64,000 nt of DNA from Paraspadella gotoi (lineage: Eukaryota; Chaetognatha), in assembly GCA_051294375.1 (NCBI GenBank), contig CM119269.1, positions 3,080,026-3,144,025 of the forward strand, given 5' to 3'. This document shows, piece after piece, positions 22,629 to 37,237 of the stretch. Each line of letters starts with the position of its first letter. Within the stretch, counting starts at the first letter, position 1. Both the position numbers and the translations under genes were made by a program. The notes under the pieces are model-generated. The model was not told the origin of the DNA. It did not search any database and worked only from the letters and a program-made list of their open reading frames with translations.

Positions 22629-23186
22629 NNNNNNNNNNNNNNNNNNNNNNNNNNNNNNNNNNNNNNNNNNNNNNNNNNNNNNNNNNNNNNNNNNNNNNNN
22701 NNNNNNNNNNNNNNNNNNNNNNNNNNNNNNNNNNNNNNNNNNNNNNNNNNNNNNNNNNNNNNNNNNNNNNNNNNNNNNNNNNNNNNNNNNNNNNNNNNNN
22801 NNNNNNNNNNNNNNNNNNNNNNNNNNNNNNNNNNNNNNNNNNNNNNNNNNNNNNNNNNNNNNNNNNNNNNNNNNNNNNNNNNNNNNNNNNNNNNNNNNNN
22901 NNNNNNNNNNNNNNNNNNNNNNNNNNNNNNNNNNNNNNNNNNNNNNNNNNNNNNNNNNNNNNNNNNNNNNNNNNNNNNNNNNNNNNNNNNNNNNNNNNNN
23001 NNNNNNNNNNNNNNNNNNNNNNNNNNNNNNNNNNNNNNNNNNNNNNNNNNNNNNNNNNNNNNNNNNNNNNNNNNNNNNNNNNNNNNNNNNNNNNNNNNNN
23101 NNNNNNNNNNNNNNNNNNNNNNNNNNNNNNNNNNNNNNNNNNNNNNNNNNNNNNNNNNNNNNNNNNNNNNNNNNNNNNNNNNNNNN
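22629..23186. other. Assembly gap (558 N) with duplicated flanks
   Basis: The roughly 40 bp before the gap (from TAATATTCCTCAAAAAG to CTCTAATTGAAA) are repeated exactly right after it (23187-23227). The two contig ends probably overlap, so the gap may be artificial. Confidence 0.8.
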
Positions 23187-23392
23187 TAATATTCCTCAAA
23201 AAGTTTATTCAAGCTCTAATTGAAAGTTGTTACTGTAGCTCAAATATTAAATTATTAATTATTAAACGAAGTAATTAAAACTCGAGTTTAGGATTCCAAA
23301 ACAAGTGGTACGGTTTCAAAGCTTAAAATTTAAGTTAAATTGCTAGTGAGAATCCAGAATACCATATATATTTATAATTGAGAACCATTTAC

Positions 23393-23653
23393 TGTTACGA
23401 ACCTCCCTTTTTTTCTTCAGTGATAGTATATTTTATTATTTCTTTTACGGAAAAATCACCGGAATCAATAAAATTCCTCATTGCGATCCAACGGACACCG
23501 AAAATTTTGCCGTCGTTCAATGGAATTTTAGCGTCTTTGAGTATTTGCACGAATATTTCTTTCGTGCAGTAAGGCTGCTGAAAAATGGAACGTTCCGCTC
23601 GACGGCGCCGACGCTGCTGCTCTTCCTGACGCGCACGTTTTCCATCACGACAC
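23393..23653 (-). CDS. Last exon of an unrecognised gene
   Basis: The exon opens after a TTTAG acceptor (about 23653) and runs to a stop near 23393, giving about 87 codons. It starts with an Arg/Gln-rich helical stretch (RARQEEQQRRRRRAER) and continues with a folded-looking part: QPYCTKEIFVQILKDAKIPL, then GKIFGVRWIAMRNFIDSGDF and an ending TEEKKGGS. I do not recognise the family. Upstream exons were not found; a Lys-rich open stretch at 23713-23967 on the same strand has no convincing donor. The gene may be cut by the gap or have distant exons. Confidence 0.5.
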
Positions 23654-23969
23654 TGCTTCTAAATCACATGATCCAATTGTGCAAAACAGAAAACGAAAAA
23701 TACTAATGAATACTAGTGGAAGGTAGAGCGGCAAAATTGAGCACACCATAGACGACTTTCTATATTTAGCTCGTCCCTAAATCGAGAAATAACAAGTTTT
23801 CCCTCCTTTTCAGATTTCTTTCTGCATTTGTTTTTGGTTTGTTTGCTTCTTTTTATTAGTTCTATCTTAAAAGTTGAATCCATACTGACATTACTTTCTA
23901 ATTTCTTCTTCCTTATTATTTTTTTTGTTTTTCCCCCTTTTCCCTTTTTTTCGCTTTCTCTTTCCATTT

Positions 23970-25723
23970 TTTTCTCGCCGGCCTCATCTTTTCAATCACC
24001 ATCGTAACTCAAGGACTGTGAGGAAAATCTCTACTTCGGTTAATGACCCCCGTGCCATCTTCATTATTATTAAACAGTTAAAAATATCACTTATGCTATA
24101 ATAATATTAATACGCTGTTATTCTATAATACGTACGTATATACGTCTATTTATTTTTAATCTAAGTTTTTTTAGAGAAAACTTTTTCGCTAATCCAATGC
24201 CGCTCTGGTGAGGTCGGTTCGTGGGTTGTTGTGACCCTTCGTTGTTTATCTAGTTTAAAGAAGAGGATGTTATAAATATGAATTAAGGAGAAACTATTTT
24301 TGATACTTCCTTGACCAAAGTAAGAAACAGCCTCTGCATAACTAGAAGGAACATTTGCGATAACCTGTTAGGAATGGTTGTCCTCTCTACGCCAAATTCA
24401 TCACCGTAGCGCCGTCCTCTTCCCTCCGCCGAAGCCAATTTCTCTCCTTCGATCGTCGAGATCGAAAAATTCAGCAAAAGCGAAGAAAAATTTCGTGCGG
24501 GAGGATTTTGCTGCGTGCGACGAGCGTGGAGGGGAGCGTGCGAGAGAGAAATAAGCGTGCGAACGCGCGCACGCGGTGGGCGTGAAGAAAAGAGAAAAAA
24601 AAAATCGCAAGAGGTGAGAGTGAATCCATCCATCATAGAGAAAAACAGTTTCGATGCCGTGCGAACTGCGCACGGACGTTGGTCCGTGTTTTGACTCAAA
24701 ATTTGAGTTTACTCCGAATGTTTCAATTGAGATAGTCACGTCCGGAACTTTACGGGTTAACTTGGATTTTTTTTTTCTGTCGCTCTCTCTCTCTCTCTCT
24801 CTCTCACAACTTCAATTCTTCCAACATCTATTTTATCCCCCCAAAAAATTAGCGTCTTTTGATGGGTCGACGAAATGAGCCAGCTTTTCGATTCATCCTC
24901 TTTTTTTTGTTGTCATGTTTTCTGTTTATTCGTTATCAGGGGCGGCGACGGCTTTACGACCAACAATAATAACAACGTCGAGATGAAGCTTTAAAGAAAA
25001 GTGTATGAACGACGGCGACAGTGATGACTTCGTCCATAATATGAGTCGACAATAAATCGGGATGAAAAAATAAATAAAATCAGGAACGAAACTCGGAGGG
25101 CGAACAAATAAGAGAATTCACACTCTATTCAGAAAGTAACTCAAAAAAAAAGAAAAAAAAAAGAAGGTATTCGTCGTTTTGGTTTCGGTCGTTTTCAGTT
25201 AAGGTCGTCAAGGATAAAATTTATTTTTGTCAAAAACCCATCAACTATTCGCATCCAAGTGTCTTCTTGTTTCGTTGTTTCGGGTTTTTTTGTTACATTT
25301 GACTGATTTTCACATGATACGTTTTTCACTTCCAACTTCGATTACGTTATATAGACAATTTTAACACAAAATATAATATCAGTACATATCGCTGATTACT
25401 TAAACAGCCAGTTTACATCGTACAAATGTTTGTTTATCGTCATGGAGAGTTATTGAATTACAGAACAAGATCGAAAACCGATAATAATGAATCATATGAC
25501 TGGCGTCGTATGTAATGTGATTGAAAGAAAATTGCCCCACCTCCTCGACCAAGTTTTCTTCCACCTATCCTGATTTCCCCATTATCCTTCTACCTCTCTT
25601 TTCTCCCCTTCACCCCCTCGTTACGGATCAAACAGCCCATGTACCCGAAACCTCTAGAAAGCGATATTTACGACACATTTGTTTTTTTAACAGAACGACG
25701 TCGTCGTCGCTGTCATCGTCGTC
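23970..25723. other. Gene-poor interval with CpG-rich segment
   Basis: No conserved reading frame recognised. Positions about 24380-24700 are CpG-rich and could be promoter or 5' UTR of either neighbour. A (TC) tract lies at 24783-24806. The rest is A/T-rich. Confidence 0.4.
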
Positions 25724-27691
25724 ATGGCCGTCAAAAATCGAGTCTCCGCCTCGTCGTCCGGGGTTTCCTTCATGCCGACAACATACGGGTCTCCGCAACA
25801 TCCATCGCTTACATCCGGATTTTTGAGCGCGCCCTCCACGACGACGACGACGATAGGCACGAGGACCAAAGCGACCCTGAAAACATCCAACGCGCCGCCG
25901 CCACCGAAGATATACGAACCTTTGAAAAGGTGAGGGATAAATAGTAAATATTTGTGAATCATTAAAAGAGTAAAAGCGTGACTAATGGCGTATAACTGTG
26001 ATCGGCGATAATCATTTGGCCATTTTTTTTTTAAACGCTTCAGTTATCGTTTTTCAAACGTCGAACATGTGAGAGAAAATCGAAAATCCGAATTAAAAAA
26101 AAAAAAAAACTAATTTTTAATACGGCGGAAAAAAAATGGGCGAAAACTACTCGATCGGCGGATGAATACAACAGCGAAAAAATCGATTTATCAAAATTAG
26201 TAACAAAAATCGACTTCATTATTTCTCGCTTTCCCCTTCTTTTTCTTTCTCTCTCTCTCTTTCTCGCTCTCTTACTTACTCTCCCTCTCCACCACTTATA
26301 AATAATTTCTCACTTCTTTCCAATCCTATTTTTGGCAGCGTCGCCTTCAACCGGCGCGCGAAGCCATCGACGCTCGCTATCGGAGACACGCCCCCTCGAC
26401 GTCGGGCCCTCGCCGCCCCCGACGACGCCGCCCACCACCGCGCGCTGGTGAAAATGCGCCCAGAAGAAATGGCGCAGCTGCAAGAATGGATGGCGGGGGT
26501 GACCGACACGCCGGAGATGCTCTGCGACAAGTTGGAGAAGAACGCCAGAGATCAGAAGGACAGGCGAGTGGAGGGGCAGTTTGAGAGGTGGAGGAGAAAA
26601 GATAAAGGGAAAAGAACTGGACAGTAGACACCCAACACGGGCCAACATTTAAGTTGTTACCGTGCATTGGGATATAAATTACAGAAAATTAGATATTGAA
26701 TGTTGCAGAAACCTCATCAAAACTAAACGAGTATTGCTTATCAATTTATCTTAAGGTTCAATTTCCGTTTTTAAAAATTGTTTTAGCTTTTTTCGAAAAA
26801 AAAAAATAGAAAAAACAAAAAAAGATGATGTATCTCTTTGACTGTCAGTTATACGAGTTTCGTCCTTAATTCACTATTCGTTCTTCAGATAAAAAAAATA
26901 TTAAAAAACCGAACTTTTTTTTTCAAAATTTTTTGGTCGTTCTTTCACCTCACAAGACTGAAAAATTATCGTAAAAGAGCTCGAATGAAAGCTAATTGTT
27001 TATTCTATCATTGCCCCAAATATTAATTATTATTATACTGATAATATTACCTTTACGTGAAGGTCGATTATCAAACAAAGGGGGAAAAAAACACATGACC
27101 CGAGAGAAATGACCCACGTGACCTAAAACGTTCTCCATAATACTGATAATTTAATAGGAAATACATTTTTCACTCAGAATGAAAAAACTAAACGACTCAA
27201 TTTCGCAACTGACGGCGGACATGAAAAATTTTCGGTCGGCAAAGGAAGACTGGGACGACATGGTCGCCATGTCCTCGAAAATGGTCAAGAGGAAGAGGGA
27301 AGCGACGCGGGACGCGTACGACAGAATCACGGTCAGTGTAGTGTGTGTCACTCGAGCTCGATAGATCCAGTCGAGCTAGGCACATGCGACGACAGCATTA
27401 AGAGTGAGGCAGTCCCTCGTAAGACGAAGGCCTGTCAGGTCAAGTCAAGTGTAGTGTGTGTACAAAAGATATAGACAATGACCTAAATCAATCTGTATAC
27501 GATCGAATTACTAACAATACAATACAATTACTACAATAAAAAATCATTTGCTTTGATTCTTTGCTTCTATCTCAAAGGACGCCAATCAACAAATCGGGCG
27601 GGAGCTGACCAAAAACTTTCCCTACGTCCCTTACGAAATGTTAGTGGACCACCAATACGCCGTGAGCTTTCCGCGTTGGTTCCGCAACTGA
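25724..27691 (+). CDS. Unrecognised coiled-coil protein, 4 exons
   Basis: Exons 25724-25929, 26339-26563, 27178-27331, 27578-27691 join in phase to a 232-aa protein. The N-terminal third is Ser/Thr/Pro-rich and disordered-looking (APPPPKIYEPLK). Residues about 105-195 form a coiled coil (EEMAQLQEWMAGVTDTPEML, then DRMKKLNDSISQLTADMKNF). The C-terminus is aromatic (NFPYVPYEMLVDHQYAVSF) and ends in RWFRN. The exon 2/3 junction requires a GC donor at 26564 (CAG/GCGAGT): the nearest GT at 26568 would put exon 3 in the wrong frame. An AATAAA lies at about 27784. I cannot assign a family; the layout resembles small structural or adaptor proteins. The start codon is the first in-frame Met of the exon; an upstream non-coding exon is possible. 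Confidence 0.7.
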
Positions 27692-28291
27692 ATTCGAGGC
27701 GGAAAAAAAAATCGAAACAAAATGTAAAAAAACTTTTAAAATGAAAGAGCGACGCCAGTGGGTAGTCGTGACCAGAGGGCGCAATAAATCGGCTAGGGCC
27801 TCCGGTCTCAAATGCCCGCAACGGCCATATTTGCATGCAACTTTTTTTTTAATTTTAAATATTTCCCCCTTTTTTTATTTGCACGCCAAAAAAACCTTGA
27901 ACCGCATGATCGTGTGCGCTTTTTTTGTAGCACGAAGTTTTTGTGAACAAAAAATTATGACCACTGTGACCACCAGATCCTTATGAGTATTCTCGTCGAA
28001 GCGTTGTTTTTTTACGTAATAAACCTAATCATTCATCATCCAATTTTTCGTGTTTTTTTTTTTTAAACGAATCTAGCTAATTAGGAAATTCGCTTTGTTT
28101 ATAAACTAAACAAAATTCAAGATACAAATTTTAAAAAAAAAGTCAATGAAAATACTGAAGAATCGTATTATTTCTGCCGATTGAAATCAAAACGTCAACG
28201 AGATAACAAAAGTGAGTGAAGGAACAAAGAGGGAGCCCGACAGAAGGAATGGTTTTCGAGGGTAAGTTCGTCGAAGGTAAGGGTCCTCCAT

Positions 28292-29757
28292 TCAGGCTTC
28301 GTCGTCGTCGTCGTCGTCCTCATCGTCCTCTCCGTCGTCGTCCTCGATATCGTCCTCGTCAATGTCCTGATAAAAACATTTAAATTCATTTAAATTCATA
28401 GTTTTCATAGTTGTTTCTTAAATTCATAGTAATTTTTTCATGCGATCAATTGCGCGCCTTACCTCGTCGATACCCTCTTCATCGTCCATGTTCCCCAGGT
28501 AGAACTGGAGGGGGTTGGGCCAAATCTCGTCCTTGATGGCCTCGCCGATTTCGTCCATGCCCACGTCGGGTTCGTCCGAGAACCAAGAAAAGAACGACGC
28601 CTGGGGGAAGAGGGCGGGGAGGAACGGAGGGATGCAGTTGACGAAATTATGTGGAAAAACCGACCACTGTACAAAAGGAGCTTTCAAGAACAAACGATAT
28701 AAAAAGATTCGAAATAAGTAACATCTTTTACATTTAATTTTGAAGCGTGGTATATATAATATTATATATATATTACGGTAGCTGAGAAATTTCAATAGAC
28801 ATGGTCTTTTAACCTGAGTCTCCTCATTCTTCCGCTTGGCGCCGGCAGCGGCGCCGTTCTTGGCGACGAGCGCTTTGCCCGGGTGCCACTGGATGACGGT
28901 GGAGGTCGGGCCGGACGGAATGTCGTCGTCATGAAGGTGGAACTCCTTAACTAATTCAGAGTTCTTGAAGTAGGGGTTGTTCTTGAACTGTTTTATGGAT
29001 GAAGAGAGGTAAAACGTTAAATTTATAGATTGTATTAAATTAAATTAAATTAAAAGAAACCTAGAAAAAGAAAAAATCTTGACCTGAAACTTGATCTTGT
29101 ATCCGCTTTTAATGTCCTCGAATTCCTCAACGGATATAGCGGTCAAATATTGGAGAGCGTCCTCGTCTTCCTCCCCAAGGATCGCGGAGACCTGCACAGA
29201 GATTCGTTAATTACGGGTCAACTGAGAAAAATCATTAAGAGGACTTTTTTTAAAGTTAGATTGCGCACCTGGGGATGATTGATGAATACAGTTGCCCAAA
29301 AGTTAGGGATGGATTTGATCATTTCGCTTCGTTTGCTGTAGTAAGGCTGTCGGAGTTTGTTGTACTTTTGTTCCACTTGAAGAATTTCCGCAGAAGCTTT
29401 CTCCGTTAAACTGAATTAAAAAAACGTATGTATTATTATTAATCATCAGGAGATGATATTTACAGTACAATTACACTTTTACGAAGACACTATTTGTTAA
29501 TTTATAGTGGACACTTGTAGACGGTTATTTAAATAATAGACTAGGGGTTATTAGCGATTATTAGCAATAACTTGATTTTTTTTTTCTGAAAGAAAAAGAG
29601 ACAACAAAATAAATGAGGTAGACTTGTCGTCTAACTTGATTGTTACTCACCTGTCCAAATTATTTTGAATTTCATCGATTTTCTCGATGGAACCTTGCAC
29701 TTCCTTGTTGATGCCCTCCCCGTCGAACTTGGCCATTTTTTCAGGAGACAGAGGCAT
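28292..29757 (-). CDS. SET: SET nuclear proto-oncogene (I2PP2A/TAF-I), NAP family histone chaperone
   Basis: Histone chaperone, PP2A inhibitor and INHAT subunit. Exons 29757-29651, 29410-29269, 29191-29084, 28987-28814, 28600-28463, 28366-28292 join in phase to 247 aa (human SET 277-290). Visible are the dimerisation helix ([20 protein letters not shown]), NAP earmuff motifs ([32 protein letters not shown]), a NAP core ([20 protein letters not shown]) and an acidic C-terminal tail of mostly Asp/Glu, as in the family. The acidic tail is coded by a GAC/GAG repeat. The 5' flank has several CCAAT-like motifs (30067-30304). Confidence 0.95.
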
Positions 29758-30066
29758 GATGAACTGTTTCGTTTATTGTTCTGTTGCGAAAAATAATAAA
29801 TACGAAGAAATATTTCTTTCTGATGGGCGGCGTGGCGTTCGTCGTGAATGTTGAATTTCGAGGTTGGAATTGGTGGGAAAACCGGTGTGTTGTCTCCGAG
29901 TTCACAGCTTTCCTTGAGATTCAGCTTGGTAGAAGCCTTTATTTCTTCTATTTCTCTCCCACAAAGGTGAACAACAAAAGAGCGCGAGGCCAGTCCCCAT
30001 TCTGCGATTTACTCCGCGTGGTTTTTTCGAAACTTCTCCCATTCAAAATAGGGCGGTCTAAGTTAG

Positions 30067-30304
30067 ACTAATCAGCGCCGAGGATTTGAGATCGCTGACC
30101 AATAGGAGAACGAATAGACACCGGTGATGGAGATTCTTGTCTCTAAACAAGAGGATTCGACGAATTTGGACCAATCACAAGAGAAAAGACTCTTTTGTCG
30201 TCTAATCACAGAGCACAGAGAAACATGTTTTTTTATTCCTTCAATGAGAATCACAACTACGAACTGTCGACTCGACACTAACCGATCATAGTTGGTCGCC
30301 CAAT
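30067..30304. promoter_or_regulatory. Cluster of CCAAT/CTAAT motifs upstream of SET
   Basis: CCAAT at 30099-30103, 30171-30175 and 30300-30304, with close variants CTAATCA near 30068 and 30202. Several are 31-32 bp apart (30068 to 30099; 30171 to 30202). They lie 310-550 bp upstream of the SET ATG and probably form NF-Y-type promoter sites. Confidence 0.4.
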
Positions 30305-30728
30305 AAACGGACAGACGGAACGCGTTTCCGACTAATGGAATAATAGGCGTCAATATTCGCCACACGTAAACGGGCATCTTTTCTCTGTTTCATGTCTTTT
30401 AATTAGCGTGGGTTTCTCAGTGTAAGCCGAGTGTAGTTCTGTATCTGCGTTCCAAGGTTTTCAGAAAGTAGTTCCACTTTTAGCGTTTGACTGATAATTG
30501 ATTGTTAAACTGTCATAGATAAAGTGAACGCATTATTGTTTGGATTTAAAGAAGCCAGTATTGATGTCACGATACATGTCGATGAATGGTTTTTAGTCGA
30601 TATAAAAAAATAGTAGACTATTTAATTACTTATTTATTTAGTTAACTTGACAACGTCGATAAAGCAAGGAATAAAAATTAAATTTGAGCAAAAAAGCCAA
30701 AGGTCGGGGTCACTCTCTCTCTCACTCT

Positions 30729-30945
30729 GGAAGAGACAGTAATATTGTAATATGTTAGTGACAGAACCGTTTAATGAAATTGGTACAACCAATATAAAAT
30801 TATCCATTCAATATAATTTAAAAGAAGTCCTCTTCACTTCCAGGCGACCACCGGCTAGAACCCGAGACCTTTGGGTTGGGAGGCAAATGACTTGCCTCCT
30901 GCACCAATGGCCGCTGAAGAACGGTTGATGGATTTTAGTCACCAT
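30729..30945 (-). mobile_element. tRNA-derived SINE, copy 2
   Basis: On the minus strand it starts GGTGACTAAAATCCATCAAC, then has a tRNA-like head: A-box-like GGCCATTGGTGC, a hairpin GGAGGC...GCCTCC at the anticodon-stem position, and a B-box-like GGTCTCGGGTTCTAGCC. The tail includes the R-repeat motif ATATTGGTTGTACCAAT and ends with TTACTGTCTCTTC near a TC tract. It matches the element at 45968-46203 at both ends. It begins 8 bp past the restored BDH2 stop. Confidence 0.65.
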
Positions 30946-30952
30946 ATTTCTT

Positions 30953-33490
<2,538 letters not shown>

Positions 33491-34567
33491 GTTGAAATGA
33501 AAAAAATATCCGTTACGAAGAAATGAAAGACAATCACTGAAAAGCGAACTGAGATCAAGGATCAAGGATCGAATGTGTTTTGAAACTATCAGGAAAAAAG
33601 ACAGGAGAAAAAGATTAAAACGGATAACCTGACCTGGTGAATAATTGGAATTATCGTAAACGATAAAGCTATTAAATATTTTGACCTATGACTTAGATGT
33701 AAAAGAAAAAGCAATTCAATTTTGATCATGATAGCGATGAAAACTGAAATGCCAATAGAAGAAAATATTTTAATTTCATAAACTTTCAACTCATCTGCCT
33801 CTCAGATATCAAAATGGGTTATAAGTGGAAAATATTCATTTGATAAAGAAAAAATCTTAAAAGCATAAGGATCGTCGCAATCGCATAAGAAAAATCTGGA
33901 TTGACGACAAATTTTGATACTAAAAAAATCAAATTTGAGAAAAGAAAATTAATTTATAAACAAAGAAAAAGAAGAAAAGAATAAATATAAAGAAAGAATA
34001 GAAAGGAAAGAAAGAATAGAAAGGAAAGAAAGAATGGAAAGGAAAGAAAGAATGGAAAGGAAAGAAAAAAAAAGAAAGAATAGGAAAGAATAGAAAAGAA
34101 AAAGAAAAAGAAATAAAAATTTCAAGATTAATCAAAAATTATCATCTTATCATATCATATCTTATTATCTTATCATATTAACTCATCCTATTATTCGCTG
34201 CTTACCGCTAAATGGCTGCGTGCATCCGCCATTGTTTGCTCTAATTAGTTGTTGAAGTTCTGAATCTAAATTTAGTTATTGGTCACCAAATCGTAATGCT
34301 TTTCAATTTTCGATCGATTATAAGTAGAAAACAATAAAAGCTGTTATGATTGAAATTTTTTATATCTTTTGAAATATAAACGGAAACGTTAATCAACAAC
34401 AGGTAAATAAATAAATAATTTTGATAAAAAAAAAAAAAAGATTAGAAAAGATCCTTTCTTTTCAGTTGTGAGATGAGTTTTGAATCAGCAGTGGAAAGGA
34501 AAGCGAAGAGAAGGCAGATGACAGCAATGTTTGAAGACGCTTGCCAACGAATCCGAAATGGCGCAAA
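33491..34567. other. Intergenic, BDH2 upstream / LicD2 downstream
   Basis: A/T-rich. A purine-rich (GAAAGGAAAG) imperfect tandem stretch lies at about 33960-34110. No gene recognised. Within the neighbouring first BDH2 intron a pair of opposed CCAAT motifs (33205-33209 as ATTGG, 33232-33236) marks a G/C-richer segment of unknown role. Confidence 0.4.
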
Positions 34568-36130
34568 TCAGCAATCCTTGAAGAGGTGGCATGTGTCGTT
34601 GCGGTAGTTCGTTGCGGGAAAATTCGGTACGAGGAAGTTAGCGCCGTATATGCGCCCCAGGTAAGGCGAGAGAAGTCGTGGCGCTGGAATATCATTTGCG
34701 CCGCAAAAGGAGATGGAACGAAAAGGTTTCACATCACTGTAGGGAAAAATAATTTAAGTCAACTGCGTAACTCTTCTAATTGCGGGGGGGGGGGAGATAA
34801 TTTTAAGCGAAAATTTCCAAGCAAAATGCAACTGGAAATGCCATTATTGCCATTAAAAAGCGACAGCCTGAAGAACCAAAAAAAAACTACAAAAAAAACA
34901 AAAAAAACAAAAAAAACAAAAAAACAAAAAAACACCAGAAAAAAACACCACACAGCCACTAACCTCATCCGCGGCCGTTTGTATTTATTCTTGTATTTGG
35001 GATTCGGGCAAATGATTTCGTTGGTTTTTGGGTCCACGTCGTAGGCGTAAACGTCGAGCCAAGACATGGCCCAATCCGCGGCCCAATGATTGGCCCCGGG
35101 TAAGTGAATGCGGAAGGCAAGCGGACCTTTTTTTCGCTTTTCCACCTAAGTGAGATAATTTTGGTTTTAAACTTGATAGCAGTTAACGTCCGTTCGAACT
35201 CAGGGCTGAAATTTAAGCAACTCGAATAACAAAGACGCAAAATAGCAAAACTTTTCAACTCCTACATTTCAACTTCGACATAAAAATAATCTCGCTTTCT
35301 AATCGATAAATTGTGAAACTCTAAATTTTTATGGATATTATTTTTTTGTATTCTGTCTCGGCTTTTGACTAACTTACATCACTTTTAAAGTGATGAAAAA
35401 TTGTATAATAGCACTTACGCTAAACCCATTTTTCCGCAGGAGCTTGATGGCTTCTTTGGACTGTTTTGCGTAAATGGCGAAATCCACGTCATGTTCCCAG
35501 GGGATCATTCCGCTGAATCGATGGAGAAAGTTAGTGAACTGAAAAATCAGGCTGAAGGCGCCATGACAGTTGATTAATTCTCACTCTCTTCACTTCTGTC
35601 TGATCCTTCACGGTGAGTCTTTACCAGTCATTCAGAGTCGCACTGACCATTTATCCAAAAAATTTTTAACTTACCGTCTTTCAATCTCTCTATCCCTCTT
35701 TTTCATTCCGACCAATTACAATGATTAGTAACTCTTTAGTCATTAACAAGTCCTTCCGAGTCGTCCCGAGTCAACAATGCTTAGCCGTTTTCCAGAAAAA
35801 TTTTATTATAATGAATGATTTTATTACTCATGATAAGTTAATCCTGAATCAAACTTCTATTCGAGTAAACCGTTTAACGTTTGCAAACCTTACCTTTTTA
35901 CCCGTCTAAACAGTACTGTCTCCGTTCTACAAGCCTCACCTCTTGTCCTGACCAGTTTCAGGATGTTCAGCTCTCGCAGCTCCGAGAAGCGATCCAAAAG
36001 CGAGGTGATACTCGATCCTGCTTCGGTTGAACAGCCTCGAGGTCGTAAGGGCCAAGTCGCAAAGTTGTTGACGAGTGGATTCCCGAACGCAGCACCAGGC
36101 TATCGAGGGAGTGGAGTACATATGGCGCAT

Positions 36131-36229
<99 letters not shown>

Positions 36230-36521
36230 TATTGCAATCAATTGGTGATTGCGAAAATCGTGACAATTTTTGCCGTCGATAACTTTAAAGTCAGAGAGAT
36301 TTTCCTTATATAGTCTCCGCCTTCCTCCCTCCCCCTCTCACACCAAGTCTCCAAGAAAAAAAAAACAATTTGGCGAAAACTTTTTCCGGTCAAAGAACAG
36401 TTTTTTGAATTCACGGTACTTTTTTGTAATCCTGAGAAGGGAGGTGTTAAAAACTAATTCCACCCACCGAGCAAACGAAAGGGAGAGGGCGAGTGGAAGA
36501 AAGAGTGAGTGAGAGAGAGAG

Positions 36522-36578
<57 letters not shown>

Positions 36579-37057
36579 GAGAGAGAGAAGAGAGAGAGAA
36601 GAGAGAGAGAGGAGAGAGAGAAGAGAGAGAAGAGAGAAGAAGAGAAGAAGAGAAAGATAGAGAGAGAGAGAAAGATAGAGAGAGAGAGAAAGATAGAGAG
36701 GAGAGAAGCGAGAAAGATTTAGAGAGAGAGAGAGAGAGAGAATCCTGGTGGTCTCGATGGATTAAAACATGTGACGTCAGAATTGAAAAAAGAAAGAAAA
36801 AAAAGTAAAAACAAATCTTTTTGGAATGAGAGTAACGCGATCCTTGAAAGGTTAAGAAATTTGGCAATAATATCTAGGACGAGTAAAGAAGTAAATGCTC
36901 ATATTTAAATGCATTTCAACTTTATTTAAAGTTGAGATACTAACGAAAATCAATCAAGTTTACCCGAGGTGTACGACATCCCTACTGCGACGCAAATGAC
37001 GCCGAAGATCCCGAGAGCGACGACGATGACGACGTGTCGACAACAGAGAGCCGCCAT
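34568..37057 (-). CDS. LicD/fukutin-family type II membrane protein (second copy)
   Basis: Exons 37057-36964, 36099-35940, 35512-35419, 35145-34964, 34736-34568 join in phase to 232 aa. The N-terminus MAALCCRHVVIVVALGIFGV is a signal-anchor. The LicD signature is complete: IEYHLAFGSLLGAAR, then GMIPWEHDVDFAIYAK with the W-E-H-D-x-D metal site. It is followed by DWAMSWLDVYAYD, and by a C-terminal FCGANDIPAPRLLSPYLGRI and HLFKDC ending. The family moves phosphorylated sugar alcohols or choline onto glycans in the secretory pathway; the substrate here is unknown. A long (GA)n tract (36136-36226) sits in intron 1. The N-terminus may extend to 37453 (separate entry). The protein is short for the family but has all the core motifs. 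Confidence 0.8.
36136..36226. repeat. (GA)n microsatellite
   Basis: About 90 bp of nearly perfect AG repeats just 5' of LicD2 exon 2, in intron 1. It is a TC tract in gene orientation and could serve as an extended pyrimidine tract for that acceptor. Confidence 0.95.
36505..36742. repeat. Imperfect (GA)n/(GAAA) microsatellite
   Basis: About 240 bp of purine-only repeat on the + strand (AG, AGAGGAG, AAAGATAGAG variants) within LicD2 intron 1. Confidence 0.95.
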
Positions 37058-37237
37058 TTTCTTGGACGACACGCGACCGACGTCAGACCCGGAGACGAAT
37101 GAGAGGGGAGAGCGACATCGCGAAGCCTTTCGCCTGTTTGGAGCATAGGAGAAGGTGGCGTCGGGAGGACTAGAGTAAAATTTGGTTTGTTTCGTAAGAT
37201 TGGCGTACGAATTATGTAATCAAAAACAGCCACGGCA

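Noticed and set aside
36509-36808. Glu/Arg-rich frame
   Set aside because: Direct translation of the GA microsatellite in a LicD2 intron.
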